Positions 28,251 to 37,078 of a stretch of 64,000 bases of DNA are shown here, piece after piece. The DNA is from Pseudomonas sp. FP1742 (GTDB lineage Bacteria > Pseudomonadota > Gammaproteobacteria > Pseudomonadales > Pseudomonadaceae), in the NCBI RefSeq assembly GCF_030687145.1, contig NZ_CP117460.1, positions 1,302,001-1,366,000 of the forward strand, read 5' to 3'. A model generated the notes under the pieces. The model made no database searches. It was not told the DNA's origin and saw nothing but the letters and a program-made list of their open reading frames with translations. A program made the position numbers and the translations under genes. Numbering within the stretch: the stretch's first letter is position 1; every line of letters begins with the position of its first letter.

Positions 28251-28760
28251 ATGAGCCTACTGACACGCCTCCTGGCGCGCGGCACTGTCGTGCTCGCCAA
28301 CTCGGCCACCAAGCTTCAATCGCTGCAAATGCGCCTCACCGCCGGCGAAGTGAACGACGACATGGAGCACTTCGAACCCTACGGTTTCACCAGCAACCCA
28401 CTGGCCGGCGCCGAAGGTGTCGCCACGTTTCTGGGCGGTGATCGCTCCCACGCCATCGTGCTGGTGGTCGCCGATCGTCGCTACCGCCTGCAGTCCCTGG
28501 CTGCTGGCGAAGTGGCGATCTATACCGACGAAGGCGACAAGATCCACTTCAAGCGCGGGCGGATCATCGACATCGAAACCGCCACCCTGAACATCCGCGC
28601 CAGCAGCGCGGTGAACTTCGATACACCCGTGATCAATCAGACCGGAAAAATCGTCTCCACCGGCGATCAGGTTGCCGGCGGCATCAGCCAGATCAAACAC
28701 GTGCATGGCGGAGTGCAAGCGGGCAACGGCCAGACCGGCGTACCGGCGGGAGGGCAGTGA
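28251..28760 (+). CDS. Mu gp45-like baseplate spike protein
   Basis: This 169-residue protein matches the Mu gp45/gpV-like family: EPYGFTSNPLAGAEGVATFL and VLVVADRRYRLQSLAAGEVAIYTDEGDKIHF are characteristic. The Gly-rich C-terminus follows a KHVHGG motif resembling metal-binding spike tips. ATG follows CTGAAGGAAAACCC. Confidence 0.92.
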   Translation: MSLLTRLLARGTVVLANSATKLQSLQMRLTAGEVNDDMEHFEPYGFTSNPLAGAEGVATFLGGDRSHAIVLVVADRRYRLQSLAAGEVAIYTDEGDKIHFKRGRIIDIETATLNIRASSAVNFDTPVINQTGKIVSTGDQVAGGISQIKHVHGGVQAGNGQTGVPAGGQ

Positions 28761-29158
28761 TGTTGATCAGCCAAAACCTCCACGCCGCACTGACCCGCTC
28801 GGTGCTGATCAGCCTGTTCACCTGGCGCCGCGCCGCCGATGACGATGCCCTCGACGATGAAGAGCGTTTCGGCTGGTGGGGCGACAGCTTTCCTACGGTG
28901 GCCGACGACCGCATCGGCTCGCGGCTGTGGCTGTTGCGCCGGGTCAAGCTGACCCGCCAGACCCAGATGGACGCCGAGTTCTATGCCCGTGAAGCCCTGC
29001 AATGGCTGATCGACGACGGCCACTGCAGCGCCATCGACATCATCAGCGAACGCCTCGACGCCCAGCGCCTGAACCTGCGCACGGTCCTGACCCTGGCTGA
29101 TGGCGAACGCCTGGACATCAACCCTGATAACAGTTGGCAGGTGATCTATGCCGTTTGA
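28760..29158 (+). CDS. Mu gp46-like baseplate wedge protein
   Basis: This 132-residue protein (MLISQNLHAALTRSVLISLF) belongs to the GP46 family. The conserved FGWWGDSFPTVADDRIGSRL is present. Its ATG overlaps the gp45 stop (TGATG), and it overlaps gp47 by 11 bases. Confidence 0.93.
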   Translation: MLISQNLHAALTRSVLISLFTWRRAADDDALDDEERFGWWGDSFPTVADDRIGSRLWLLRRVKLTRQTQMDAEFYAREALQWLIDDGHCSAIDIISERLDAQRLNLRTVLTLADGERLDINPDNSWQVIYAV

Positions 29159-30191
29159 AACCCCTTCGCTGCCGGTGCTGATCAAGCGCACCCAAAGCGA
29201 CCTGGCCAGCGATTCGCTGCGCCAGTCCGATGCACAAGTGCTGGCCCGCACCCTCGGTGGCGCCGCCTATGGCCTGTATGGCTACCTGGACTGGATCGCC
29301 GAGCAGATCCTCCCGGACAAGGCCGATGAATCGACCCTGGAACGGATCGCCGCACTGCGCCTGAACCAGCCGCGTAAACCCGCGCAAGCGGCCAGCGGCA
29401 GCGTCAGCTTTACCGCCAGCGCCGGTGCCGTGCTGGACGTCGACACCCTGCTGCAATCGAGCGATGGTCGCACCTACAAAGTGACCGCCGCGCGCACCAC
29501 CAGCAATGGCCTCAACACCACCACCATCGCCGCGCTCGAGGCCGGTAGCCTGGGTAACGCCGAGGCGGGCATGACGTTGATTCCGGTGCAACCGATTGCG
29601 GGAATCGTCGGCAATAGCTTTACCGTGCTGGCGCCGGGGCTCAACGGCGGTGTGGCGCGGGAAAGCCTGGAGTCATTGCGTGCACGGGTGATTCGCTCCT
29701 ACCGCATCATCCCCCACGGCGGTTCGGCTCAGGACTATGAAACCTGGGCGCTGGAATGCCCTGGCGTGACCCGCGCCTGGTGCCGTGGCGGTTTGTTGGG
29801 GCCGGGCACGGTCAGCCTGTTCATCATGCGTGACGACGACCCGCAACCGGTGCCGAACGACGAACAACTGGCCGAAGTCCAGGCCTACATCGAGCCGCTG
29901 CGCCCGGTCACCGCCGAGGTGCATGTGCAACGGCCGGTTCAGGTACCGGTCGTCTATCACCTCAGCGTGAATCCCGACACCACGGCAGTCCGTGCGGCAG
30001 TCGAGGCGCAATTACGTGACCTGCATAACCGTGAAGCCGACCTCGGCCAGAAACTGTTGATCAGTCACATCCGTGAAGCCATCAGCAGCGCCAGTGGTGA
30101 ATACGACCATTCACTCACCTCGCCTGTCGCCGATGTCCCCGCCAATCAAAGCGAATTGCTGACATTCGGAGGTTGCGTATGGGGGGCATAA
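29148..30191 (+). CDS. Mu gp47-like baseplate J family protein
   Basis: This 347-residue protein contains LEALAALRLNQPR-like ERIAALRLNQPRKPAQAASG and the Baseplate_J core LAPGLNGGVARESLESLRAR, then GGSAQDYETWALECPGVTRA. It forms the wedge arm that contacts the sheath. Overlaps gp48 by 13 bases. Confidence 0.94.
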   Translation: MPFETPSLPVLIKRTQSDLASDSLRQSDAQVLARTLGGAAYGLYGYLDWIAEQILPDKADESTLERIAALRLNQPRKPAQAASGSVSFTASAGAVLDVDTLLQSSDGRTYKVTAARTTSNGLNTTTIAALEAGSLGNAEAGMTLIPVQPIAGIVGNSFTVLAPGLNGGVARESLESLRARVIRSYRIIPHGGSAQDYETWALECPGVTRAWCRGGLLGPGTVSLFIMRDDDPQPVPNDEQLAEVQAYIEPLRPVTAEVHVQRPVQVPVVYHLSVNPDTTAVRAAVEAQLRDLHNREADLGQKLLISHIREAISSASGEYDHSLTSPVADVPANQSELLTFGGCVWGA

Positions 30192-30778
30192 GAACCGCCG
30201 CGCAATACCACGCCCAACTGCGCAGCCTGCTGCCCAGTGGGCCGGCCTGGGACCCTGAACAAGTTCCTGAGCTCGAAGAAGTGCTCGAAGGCGTCGCCCA
30301 GGAACTGGCCCGCCTCGACGCCCGCGCCGCCGACCTGCTCAACGAAATGGACCCGGCTGGGGTCAGCGAACTGGTGCCCGATTGGGAGCGGGTAATGAAC
30401 CTTCCCGACCCATGCCTGGGCGCCACGCCGCTATTCGACGACCGCCGTCTCGCGGTACGCCGCCGCCTGCTCGCGGTCGGCAGCCAGGCCGTCGGCTACT
30501 ACCTCGAAATCGCCAAAAGCCAGGGTTACCCGAACGCCACCATCACCGAACTGGAAGCCCCGCGCATGGGCCGCTCGCGTTTCGGTGCGGCCCACTGGGG
30601 CACTTGGGAGGCGCAGTTCATGTGGACGCTGAATACCGGTGGGCGATTGCTGTTGGGCCGGCGTTTTGGGGCGAGTTACTGGGGCGAGCGTTTCGGCGTG
30701 AATCCAGGCTCGGCGCTGGAGTGCCTGATCCATCGCAGCGCACCGGCACATACCAAGGTGCACATCAATTATGACTAG
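30179..30778 (+). CDS. Mu gp48-like tail protein (DUF2313)
   Basis: This 199-residue protein shows the DUF2313 pattern: AQYHAQLRSLLPSGPAWDPE at the start, DWERVMNLPDPCLG in the middle, and LECLIHRSAPAHTKVHINYD at the end. It connects baseplate to fibres. ATG at 30179 follows TTCGGAGGTTGCGT. Confidence 0.93.
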   Translation: MGGIRTAAQYHAQLRSLLPSGPAWDPEQVPELEEVLEGVAQELARLDARAADLLNEMDPAGVSELVPDWERVMNLPDPCLGATPLFDDRRLAVRRRLLAVGSQAVGYYLEIAKSQGYPNATITELEAPRMGRSRFGAAHWGTWEAQFMWTLNTGGRLLLGRRFGASYWGERFGVNPGSALECLIHRSAPAHTKVHINYD

Positions 30779-30789
30779 GGAATAGAGAG

Positions 30790-31941
30790 ATGGATTATCC
30801 GAAAAGTGTGCCCAGCGCCGGGTTGGTGAATGGGAAGTTTGTGGATGAGAACCCGCTGACCGGGACGCCAGGGTCGTTGATTCCGGCGGAATGGGGGAAT
30901 GGGGTGACGCAGGAGATTGTGAACGTCATCAAGGCTGGGGAATTGACTCCGGATGAGGCGAAAAGCGACCAGTTGCTGCAAGCGATTCAGACAGTCGCCG
31001 CCAAAGGCTGGAACCAGGACCTGGCATTGCCCCTAACGGCCTTGCCATTGCCGACAGTAGCGACCGTCGATGCCCGTTTGCCAGTGACCCCGGCCGCTGT
31101 TTCTACCGGCGGTGGCAAGGTTTCGATTCCGGCTGGTGTGTACATCAGTCTCGGTCAGGAAGTCGTGGCCGGGCAGTTGGGGCGCTCCCGTACATTTGTG
31201 ACCACGGGCTGGAGCAGCCTGGATTTGTTGGCTAACGCGGGCTACTTCCTGAGAGCGCAAGTGATAGGGGGAGCGCTGACGTTCTATACGCAGCGAGGAA
31301 CAATCTATGACGCTGCTCCCGAAGGATTGAAAGGTACTGTCAATGGTGGGGCTGGTGGAGGCTTTCAGTCTACGCCGCTGGATATTTGCATCGCCTGGAT
31401 CGCGACCGGAGCCCCTGGTACGACGCCAACAATACGACAGATGTATAACCGCAACCGGTTGTCATGGACTCAGACGGTGAATGGTAGCGGCGTGGTTTAT
31501 CTGCCGCTGGACCCACATGCGCGTGCAGCACGTCTGGTGGTGGGTAACCCGACTCCCCATCCCACAGCTATTACCAGTGTGTCCTTTGCGCCGGGCGGAT
31601 GGCAAGGCGGCAACTATTGCTATCTGAATCCAACCGTTAACTATTCCAATAACTGGGATGGCTGGGGAACGGCAGGGGCTTCTGTTGGCATCTTTACCAG
31701 CAACGTCGTTAACGACACGACGGTTTCTTCACTGACCGCAAGCTTCGATCACTCGGAGCTGCGCTCGCTTTGGCAGGTTTATCAAGCCGAGCATACGTAC
31801 GGCGCCAGTAATGCGAGCAGTGATGAGTTGCTTTTTGGTATGGGTCTCAAGGCCTTTTCTCAAGCTGACTATGCAAACGGTATTGCGATCAACTTTGCGG
31901 CGGCGGTTAACGTACTTGTGTCTTGGGAGTTGATCCGATGA
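30790..31941 (+). CDS. Tail fibre A of the Mu-type tailocin
   Basis: This 383-residue protein has an N-terminal attachment segment, MDYPKSVPSAGLVNGKFVDE, continuing to about residue 65. That segment is nearly repeated in the second fibre at 32586. The rest is strand-rich with many Gly/Thr/Asn, ending NFAAAVNVLVSWELIR, and has no obvious collar domain or enzymatic motif. The C-terminal half should bind the receptor. It overlaps its chaperone gene by ATGA. Confidence 0.85.
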   Translation: MDYPKSVPSAGLVNGKFVDENPLTGTPGSLIPAEWGNGVTQEIVNVIKAGELTPDEAKSDQLLQAIQTVAAKGWNQDLALPLTALPLPTVATVDARLPVTPAAVSTGGGKVSIPAGVYISLGQEVVAGQLGRSRTFVTTGWSSLDLLANAGYFLRAQVIGGALTFYTQRGTIYDAAPEGLKGTVNGGAGGGFQSTPLDICIAWIATGAPGTTPTIRQMYNRNRLSWTQTVNGSGVVYLPLDPHARAARLVVGNPTPHPTAITSVSFAPGGWQGGNYCYLNPTVNYSNNWDGWGTAGASVGIFTSNVVNDTTVSSLTASFDHSELRSLWQVYQAEHTYGASNASSDELLFGMGLKAFSQADYANGIAINFAAAVNVLVSWELIR

Positions 31942-32453
31942 ACGTTATTCAAGAGCTTCATCAGTTCGAAGACGGTCTGCGTCCTGCGCAACCTTCTGCC
32001 GCCCATGACTGGGACGGTGAAAAATGGCTGCTGGACGCCGCGAAAGTTGCTCAGCTGGAACAGCAGGAAGCCGAACGCCTGTGCGCCAAAGTCGATGCCG
32101 CCGCAGACATTGCACGCACTGCTCTGGCCGGTGATCCATTCAAAGCCATGGAATACGCTCAGGCGGCCGCTGACGCCCAAGCCTTTCAGGACGCGGGCTA
32201 TCCGAAAAAGGACGTGCCGCTGGCTGTGTCCGCGTGGGTCGTTAAAGGTCGGACGGCCAAGCAGGCTGCGGACCAGATCCTGGCTAAGGCAACACAATTC
32301 CATGAAGCGTTGCTGGCGCTGCGCGTCCTGCGCCTCAAGACCAAAGAGCAGATCAAGGTGCAGGCGGCCAAAGGCAATATAGACCTGGCCCGAAATACCT
32401 GCGAAGAAGCGATTGCAGCGATTCGTCAAACCGTTGCGAGCGTTGCTGATTAA
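31938..32453 (+). CDS. Tail fibre assembly-like protein paired with fibre A
   Basis: This 171-residue protein begins MNVIQELHQFEDGLRPAQPS, then HDWDGEKWLLDAAKVAQLEQ, which resembles the Trp-containing end of Tfa chaperones. The remainder is a long Ala-rich helix. It is coupled to the fibre gene by ATGA overlap. Chaperone role is inferred from position and the short Trp motif. Confidence 0.7.
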   Translation: MNVIQELHQFEDGLRPAQPSAAHDWDGEKWLLDAAKVAQLEQQEAERLCAKVDAAADIARTALAGDPFKAMEYAQAAADAQAFQDAGYPKKDVPLAVSAWVVKGRTAKQAADQILAKATQFHEALLALRVLRLKTKEQIKVQAAKGNIDLARNTCEEAIAAIRQTVASVAD

Positions 32454-32478
32454 AGCTCGTGGCAATGCGCAATTCCCT

Positions 32479-32508
32479 CGGCCCTCTCCTCAGTGGGCCT
32501 TTTTTTAT
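32479..32508 (+). terminator. Terminator between fibre cassettes A and B
   Basis: GGCCC TCTCCTCAGT GGGCC followed by seven T, 26 bases after the fibre-A chaperone stop. Confidence 0.8.
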
Positions 32509-32585
32509 TCAAAACAATTTTGAACCTCGCCATATCAACTGCCGCGCTGGTAGGGGCATTTTTTATTTCGAGGGAGGATGAACGT

Positions 32586-33659
32586 GTGGACTATCCAAAA
32601 AGCGTACCCAACATAGGGTTGGTCAATGGCAGGTTTGTGGATGAGGATCCCATCGCCGGCACGCCGGGATCGTTGGTCCCTTCAGTCTGGGGCAACAGTG
32701 TTACTCAAGAAATATTGAGTGTTATCAGTTCAGTTGGGTTAGTCCCCTCTGAAGCTGATAATGCTCAGTTGCTCAAAGCTATTAAGTTAATGATGACCAA
32801 GGCAAGTCCAATGTTGTCGCTGGTAACAAATGTTACGGCGACAAAAGAACTAACCTCTGAAGACTTGGGTCTTGTTCTTGTGAGTGGAGCGTCGGGGACC
32901 ACCACGCTTACACTGCCTGCTGTCAATACGAGTTTGGGCATTCGTGATGTCATCATTCGACGGATGGATAACAGTGGTAACCGTTTGCTCGTTCAGTGTT
33001 CAGGCACTGACACCATTAAGTTTCATACCCATCTGCGTGCTACGGGTTATCCGTTTTTGGTACTGATGGGCGCGGGTGATTGGTGGCACCTGCGCAGTGA
33101 TGCTTCCGGCAGTTGGTGGCCTGTAGGACGTTTTGATAACACGGCGCTTGGACGACCGGTCTTTGAAACAACAACATTGTTCAGCCCTGGAGGATATGGG
33201 GCATTGAACGGGGCCGTGCTTTACCGCAATGAATGGCCCTGGCTATGGGATCATGCTCAACAGTCCGGCATGTTAAGAACGGAGACTGCGCGCGTTGGAT
33301 ATGAAGGCGGCTGGACCAGTGGAGACGGTGTTTCCACCTTTAGAGGGCCAGAAGGGCGTGGAGAGTTTTTGCGTGTACTTGATGAGAGTCGTGGAGTGAA
33401 TCCTGGTCGTGTCGCAGGTTCCAGAGAGACCGATACATTGCAGGAGCACGGTCATGCTCTGCTCAATCAAAGCAAAGGCTCAACCAGTGTAACTCTTAAC
33501 TCAGGTAATCAGATGAATGCAAACATTGCTGAGATTGGGGTGAATGCAGGGGCTTCGACTAATCGATGGGTAGTTGTTGAGGGAATGATCGGTGGTCGCT
33601 CTTCCAGTGAGACCCGCCCACTGAACATCGCCTATCCAGGCCGGATAAAGGTTGTTTGA
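32586..33659 (+). CDS. Tail fibre B of the Mu-type tailocin
   Basis: This 357-residue protein starts at GTG 32586 because VDYPKSVPNIGLVNGRFVDE aligns with the fibre-A start and GGGAGGATGAAC precedes it. After the shared ~65-residue attachment segment it diverges. It contains a tail-collar-like region (GDGVSTFRGPEGRGEFLRVL) and ends ETRPLNIAYPGRIKVV. The gene is visibly AT-rich relative to the neighbours, suggesting recent acquisition. It is either an alternative or an additional fibre. Confidence 0.85.
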   Translation: MDYPKSVPNIGLVNGRFVDEDPIAGTPGSLVPSVWGNSVTQEILSVISSVGLVPSEADNAQLLKAIKLMMTKASPMLSLVTNVTATKELTSEDLGLVLVSGASGTTTLTLPAVNTSLGIRDVIIRRMDNSGNRLLVQCSGTDTIKFHTHLRATGYPFLVLMGAGDWWHLRSDASGSWWPVGRFDNTALGRPVFETTTLFSPGGYGALNGAVLYRNEWPWLWDHAQQSGMLRTETARVGYEGGWTSGDGVSTFRGPEGRGEFLRVLDESRGVNPGRVAGSRETDTLQEHGHALLNQSKGSTSVTLNSGNQMNANIAEIGVNAGASTNRWVVVEGMIGGRSSSETRPLNIAYPGRIKVV

Positions 33660-33666
33660 GAGTGCT

Positions 33667-34275
33667 ATGGTTAATTATTTAGTTGATGATGTTCAGGCGT
33701 TAATTGGACCTGTAGTGTTTCCAGTCATACCGGGATTAGGTGCATTGCAACCCAGCAACTCCATTGCATTTGCTGATGTTTTGGAAACACCTGCTGTTGG
33801 TTTCGTATGGGCTTTGGTTGAGGGAGGAGTAGTTCAGGTTCCTGACAAGAGAGGTACTGTTTATCGAGTCGACACAGGCGCCAGTGAACGGTGGGTGGAG
33901 TTGGGTGAACTGCCGGAGGGACTGACAGAGCAAGTCTGGCCTGGTGCATTTCATGTATGGGGCGACGGTGGTTGGCAGCTTGATGAATCGGCTAAGCGTA
34001 ACAGTGAAGCGGCAATAGTTTTGGCGGATCGAGATAATTATTTACGCGATGCCGTGTTGCGTATTGCTCCACTACAATATGCCGTCGACCTAGGCGATGC
34101 TACGCAACAAGAGCAATCGACACTACTGGACTGGAAACGCTATTGCGTTATGTTGAGTCGCATCGAACAGCAAGTCGGTTTTCCCTTTGAGGTGGTGTGG
34201 CCGATATTGGCGATTTATGAACCCAAGGAACCGACGAAGTCGTTGCTCTCACTTTTTCGCACCAAACAAAAGTAA
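33667..34275 (+). CDS. Tail fibre assembly chaperone paired with fibre B (Tfa-like)
   Basis: This 202-residue protein contains RWVELGELPEGLTEQVWPG and FHVWGDGGWQLDES, the Tfa pattern also seen in the 13743 chaperone, and a C-terminal QSTLLDWKRYCVMLSRIE helix. ATG at 33667 is chosen over an upstream TTG. Its first 60 bases are about one third GC, far below the surrounding tail genes. Confidence 0.85.
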   Translation: MVNYLVDDVQALIGPVVFPVIPGLGALQPSNSIAFADVLETPAVGFVWALVEGGVVQVPDKRGTVYRVDTGASERWVELGELPEGLTEQVWPGAFHVWGDGGWQLDESAKRNSEAAIVLADRDNYLRDAVLRIAPLQYAVDLGDATQQEQSTLLDWKRYCVMLSRIEQQVGFPFEVVWPILAIYEPKEPTKSLLSLFRTKQK

Positions 34276-34289
34276 GTAGAGGTCAATTT

Positions 34290-34853
34290 ATGCCGCTAAC
34301 AAAATGGCTGCTGCTTAAAGTTATGCCCAACGCCCGCTCCCAAGCGGGCGTTTTCATTTCCGCCCTCAACACCGCCATGTCTCACCGCAACATCAACACC
34401 CCGAAGCGCATCGCCGCCTTCCTCGCGCAAGTCGGCCACGAATCGGGGCAATTGCAGTACGTACGTGAACTGGGCAGCACGCAATACCTGAGCAAATACG
34501 ACACCGGCACCCTGGCCGCCCGTTTGGGCAACACTCCAGAACCCGACGGCGACGGTCAAAAGTACCGTGGCCGAGGCCTGATCCAGATCACCGGGCATAA
34601 CAACTACCGCCAATGCAGTCTCGGCCTGTTCGGCGATGAGCGTCTGCTGGCTCTGCCTGAACTGCTGGAGCAACCTCAGTGGGCAGCCGAATCAGCGGCG
34701 TGGTTTTGGGAGCAAAACGGCCTGAATGAACTGGCCGACCGCGACCAGTTCAACAGCATCACCCGCCGGATAAACGGCGGTTTGAACGGGTTGCAGGATC
34801 GCCTGGAAATCTGGGCGCGGGCGAGGGCGGTGCTATGCCAGTCCTCGGTCTGA
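34290..34853 (+). CDS. Endolysin, glycoside hydrolase family 19 chitinase fold
   Basis: This 187-residue enzyme should cleave peptidoglycan glycan strands to release the tailocins. The GH19 signature is clear: RIAAFLAQVGHESGQLQYV with the catalytic Glu in GHES, then KYRGRGLIQITGHNNY. No signal peptide, so export depends on the holin at 8760. PA0629 of the R-pyocin locus is the equivalent. It overlaps the spanin gene by 19 bases. Confidence 0.94.
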   Translation: MPLTKWLLLKVMPNARSQAGVFISALNTAMSHRNINTPKRIAAFLAQVGHESGQLQYVRELGSTQYLSKYDTGTLAARLGNTPEPDGDGQKYRGRGLIQITGHNNYRQCSLGLFGDERLLALPELLEQPQWAAESAAWFWEQNGLNELADRDQFNSITRRINGGLNGLQDRLEIWARARAVLCQSSV

Positions 34854-35353
34854 ACGGTTGGCGATTGATCGGTCTGCTGGTGCTGGCTGGTTGTTCGGCG
34901 GCGCTGGCCTGGCAGTTTCAGGATTGGCGCTATGGCCAGCAACTGGCGGAACAGGCCAGGCTGCACGCCGAGACCCTTAATCAACTGACTTTGGCGACCG
35001 CCACCGAGCAACAGGCCGAACAAAACAGGCGTCTGGCCCTGGAGCAGCGACTGTCGGCCAGTGAACAAACCCATTATCGAGCGCTTAGCGATGCCGAACG
35101 TGATCAAGGTCGCCTGCGCGATCGTCTTGCCACTGCTGATGTGCGCCTGTCAGTCCTCCTCGATGCCCATGACGCTGCCTCAACCTGTGCAGTGCCAGCC
35201 GCCTCCGGCGCCGGCGGCGTGGATCATGGCGCCCCGCGAGCCCGACTTGACCCGGCGCATGCTCAACGAATTATCGCCATCACCGACGCAGGCGATAATG
35301 GACTGATTGCCTTGCAGGCCTGTCAGGCCTACGTCAGAGCCCTCGCTCGCTAA
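34835..35353 (+). CDS. Rz-like inner-membrane spanin
   Basis: This 172-residue protein has one N-terminal membrane segment (LIGLLVLAGCSAALAW) followed by a long Gln/Ala-rich coiled coil (QLAEQARLHAETLNQLTLAT), the layout of Rz i-spanins that fuse inner and outer membranes at the last lysis step. A smaller lipoprotein gene is nested in another frame (35091-35306). Confidence 0.82.
   Translation: MPVLGLNGWRLIGLLVLAGCSAALAWQFQDWRYGQQLAEQARLHAETLNQLTLATATEQQAEQNRRLALEQRLSASEQTHYRALSDAERDQGRLRDRLATADVRLSVLLDAHDAASTCAVPAASGAGGVDHGAPRARLDPAHAQRIIAITDAGDNGLIALQACQAYVRALAR
35091..35306 (+). CDS. Rz1-like outer-membrane spanin, nested in Rz
   Basis: This 71-residue Pro-rich lipoprotein lies wholly within the Rz gene in another frame. 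MPNVIKVACAIVLPLLMCAC ends in a lipobox-like sequence, and the mature part is QSSSMPMTLPQPVQCQPPP. Nested Rz1 genes are the rule for this family. ATG at 35091 is used; an in-frame ATG at 35061 is possible. Confidence 0.8.
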   Translation: MPNVIKVACAIVLPLLMCACQSSSMPMTLPQPVQCQPPPAPAAWIMAPREPDLTRRMLNELSPSPTQAIMD

Positions 35354-35433
35354 CATTTTGATCGATCCTGAGCCTTGCAAGCGTGATCCGCTCGTGTACG
35401 GTAGTGCTCATTCCGCTCGATCAGGAGAGAGCC

Positions 35434-35934
35434 GTGAAAGATATTACTCAGCTGGCCGCCGAGCTTGGCAGGCGCTTGCAGGTTCTCAATGCCCACGTCA
35501 CCACTGCCGAGTCCTGCACCGGGGGCGGGATTGCCGAGGCGATCACCCGTATTCCGGGGAGTTCGGCGTGGTTCGAGGCCGGTTATGTCACGTACTCCAA
35601 CCGCCAGAAAACCCAGCAATTGAATGTCCCGGCCGAGTTGTTCGAGACGGTAGGGGCGGTCAGTCGCGAAGTGGTCGAGGCCATGGTCCGCGGTGCACAG
35701 GAAAAAAGCCGGGCGCGGTTTGCCGTGGCGGTCAGTGGTGTGGCCGGGCCGGACGGCGGTTCGCCGAGCAAGCCCGTGGGCACGGTGTGGCTGGCCTGGG
35801 GTGTCGGTGAGCAGGTGTTCAGCGAGGTCCAGCACTTTGCCGGTAACCGCGACGAGGTCCGCCGACAAACGGTGAAGGCCGCGCTAGAGGGGCTGCTGCG
35901 GCATGCCGCTGGAGAAATCTCAAATCAGGGGTAG
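35434..35934 (+). CDS. pncC: CinA C-terminal domain protein, NMN amidohydrolase PncC
   Basis: This 166-residue enzyme deamidates nicotinamide mononucleotide to NaMN in pyridine nucleotide recycling. The GTG at 35434 is preceded by ATCAGGAGAGAGCC. The conserved [20 protein letters not shown] and [20 protein letters not shown] (the nucleotide-binding part) are intact. It lacks the N-terminal molybdopterin-like domain of long CinA proteins, as is usual in Pseudomonas. It marks the right border of the tailocin locus, immediately before recA. Confidence 0.94.
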   Translation: MKDITQLAAELGRRLQVLNAHVTTAESCTGGGIAEAITRIPGSSAWFEAGYVTYSNRQKTQQLNVPAELFETVGAVSREVVEAMVRGAQEKSRARFAVAVSGVAGPDGGSPSKPVGTVWLAWGVGEQVFSEVQHFAGNRDEVRRQTVKAALEGLLRHAAGEISNQG

Positions 35935-35961
35935 GCGATCCTGAAACGCTGTGGAATAATA

Positions 35962-35977
35962 CTGGCTACTTATACAG
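35962..35977. promoter_or_regulatory. LexA box of recA
   Basis: CTGGCTACTTATACAG fits CTG-N10-CAG exactly and lies 40 bases before the recA start. Confidence 0.88.
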
Positions 35978-36017
35978 GTGTTGGCCGTCAGGCCTTATTG
36001 ATTACGTGAGGACTTTA

Positions 36018-37070
36018 ATGGACGACAACAAGAAGAAAGCCTTGGCTGCGGCCCTGGGTCAGATCGAACGTCAATTCGGCAAGGGTGCCGTAATGCGTAT
36101 GGGCGATCAGGACCGTCAGGCGATCCCGGCCATTTCCACTGGCTCTCTGGGTCTGGACATCGCGCTCGGCATTGGCGGCCTGCCAAAAGGCCGTATCGTT
36201 GAAATCTACGGTCCTGAATCCTCCGGTAAAACCACCCTGACATTGTCGGTCATCGCCCAGGCTCAAAAAGCCGGCGCGACCTGCGCATTCGTCGATGCCG
36301 AACACGCCCTCGACCCTGAGTACGCCGGCAAACTGGGCGTCAACGTCGACGACCTGCTGGTTTCCCAGCCGGACACCGGCGAGCAGGCCCTGGAAATCAC
36401 CGACATGCTGGTGCGTTCCAACGCGGTAGACGTGATCATCGTCGACTCCGTGGCCGCTCTGGTGCCGAAGGCTGAAATCGAAGGCGAAATGGGCGACATG
36501 CACGTGGGCCTGCAAGCCCGCCTGATGTCCCAGGCGCTGCGTAAAATCACCGGCAACATCAAGAATGCCAACTGCCTGGTGATCTTCATCAACCAGATCC
36601 GCATGAAAATCGGCGTGATGTTCGGCAGCCCGGAAACCACCACCGGTGGTAACGCGCTGAAGTTCTACGCCTCGGTTCGTCTGGACATCCGTCGTACTGG
36701 CGCGGTGAAAGAAGGTGATGAAGTCGTCGGTAGTGAAACCCGCGTCAAAGTCGTGAAGAACAAGGTGGCTTCGCCGTTCCGTCAGGCTGAGTTCCAGATT
36801 CTTTACGGCAAGGGCATCTACCTCAACGGTGAGATGATCGACCTGGGTGTTCTGCACGGTTTCGTCGAGAAGTCCGGTGCCTGGTATGCCTACAACGGCA
36901 CCAAGATCGGTCAGGGCAAGGCCAACTCGGCCAAGTTCCTGGCAGATAACCCGGAAATCGCCGCGACCCTTGAGAAGCAGCTGCGCGACAAGCTGCTGAC
37001 CCCGGCGCCGGACGTCAAGGCTTCGGCAGTCAGAGAGACTGAAGACGACCTGGCTGACGCTGATATCTGA
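36018..37070 (+). CDS. recA: Recombinase RecA
   Basis: This 350-residue ATP-dependent strand-exchange protein also acts as SOS co-protease. Start ATG 36018 gives [20 protein letters not shown]; an in-frame GTG four codons upstream is less likely. The Walker A site GPESSGKTT, the [19 protein letters not shown] loop L1 region and loop L2 region ([17 protein letters not shown]) are normal. Filaments on damaged DNA should trigger cleavage of LexA and of the repressor coded at 7527, linking DNA damage to tailocin release. Confidence 0.98.
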   Translation: MDDNKKKALAAALGQIERQFGKGAVMRMGDQDRQAIPAISTGSLGLDIALGIGGLPKGRIVEIYGPESSGKTTLTLSVIAQAQKAGATCAFVDAEHALDPEYAGKLGVNVDDLLVSQPDTGEQALEITDMLVRSNAVDVIIVDSVAALVPKAEIEGEMGDMHVGLQARLMSQALRKITGNIKNANCLVIFINQIRMKIGVMFGSPETTTGGNALKFYASVRLDIRRTGAVKEGDEVVGSETRVKVVKNKVASPFRQAEFQILYGKGIYLNGEMIDLGVLHGFVEKSGAWYAYNGTKIGQGKANSAKFLADNPEIAATLEKQLRDKLLTPAPDVKASAVRETEDDLADADI

Positions 37071-37078
37071 TTGATCCG

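Noticed and set aside
7527..35353. Complete prophage between mutS and cinA
   Set aside because: No terminase, portal, capsid, replication or integrase gene is visible, and no att repeats; only tail, lysis and regulation genes are present.
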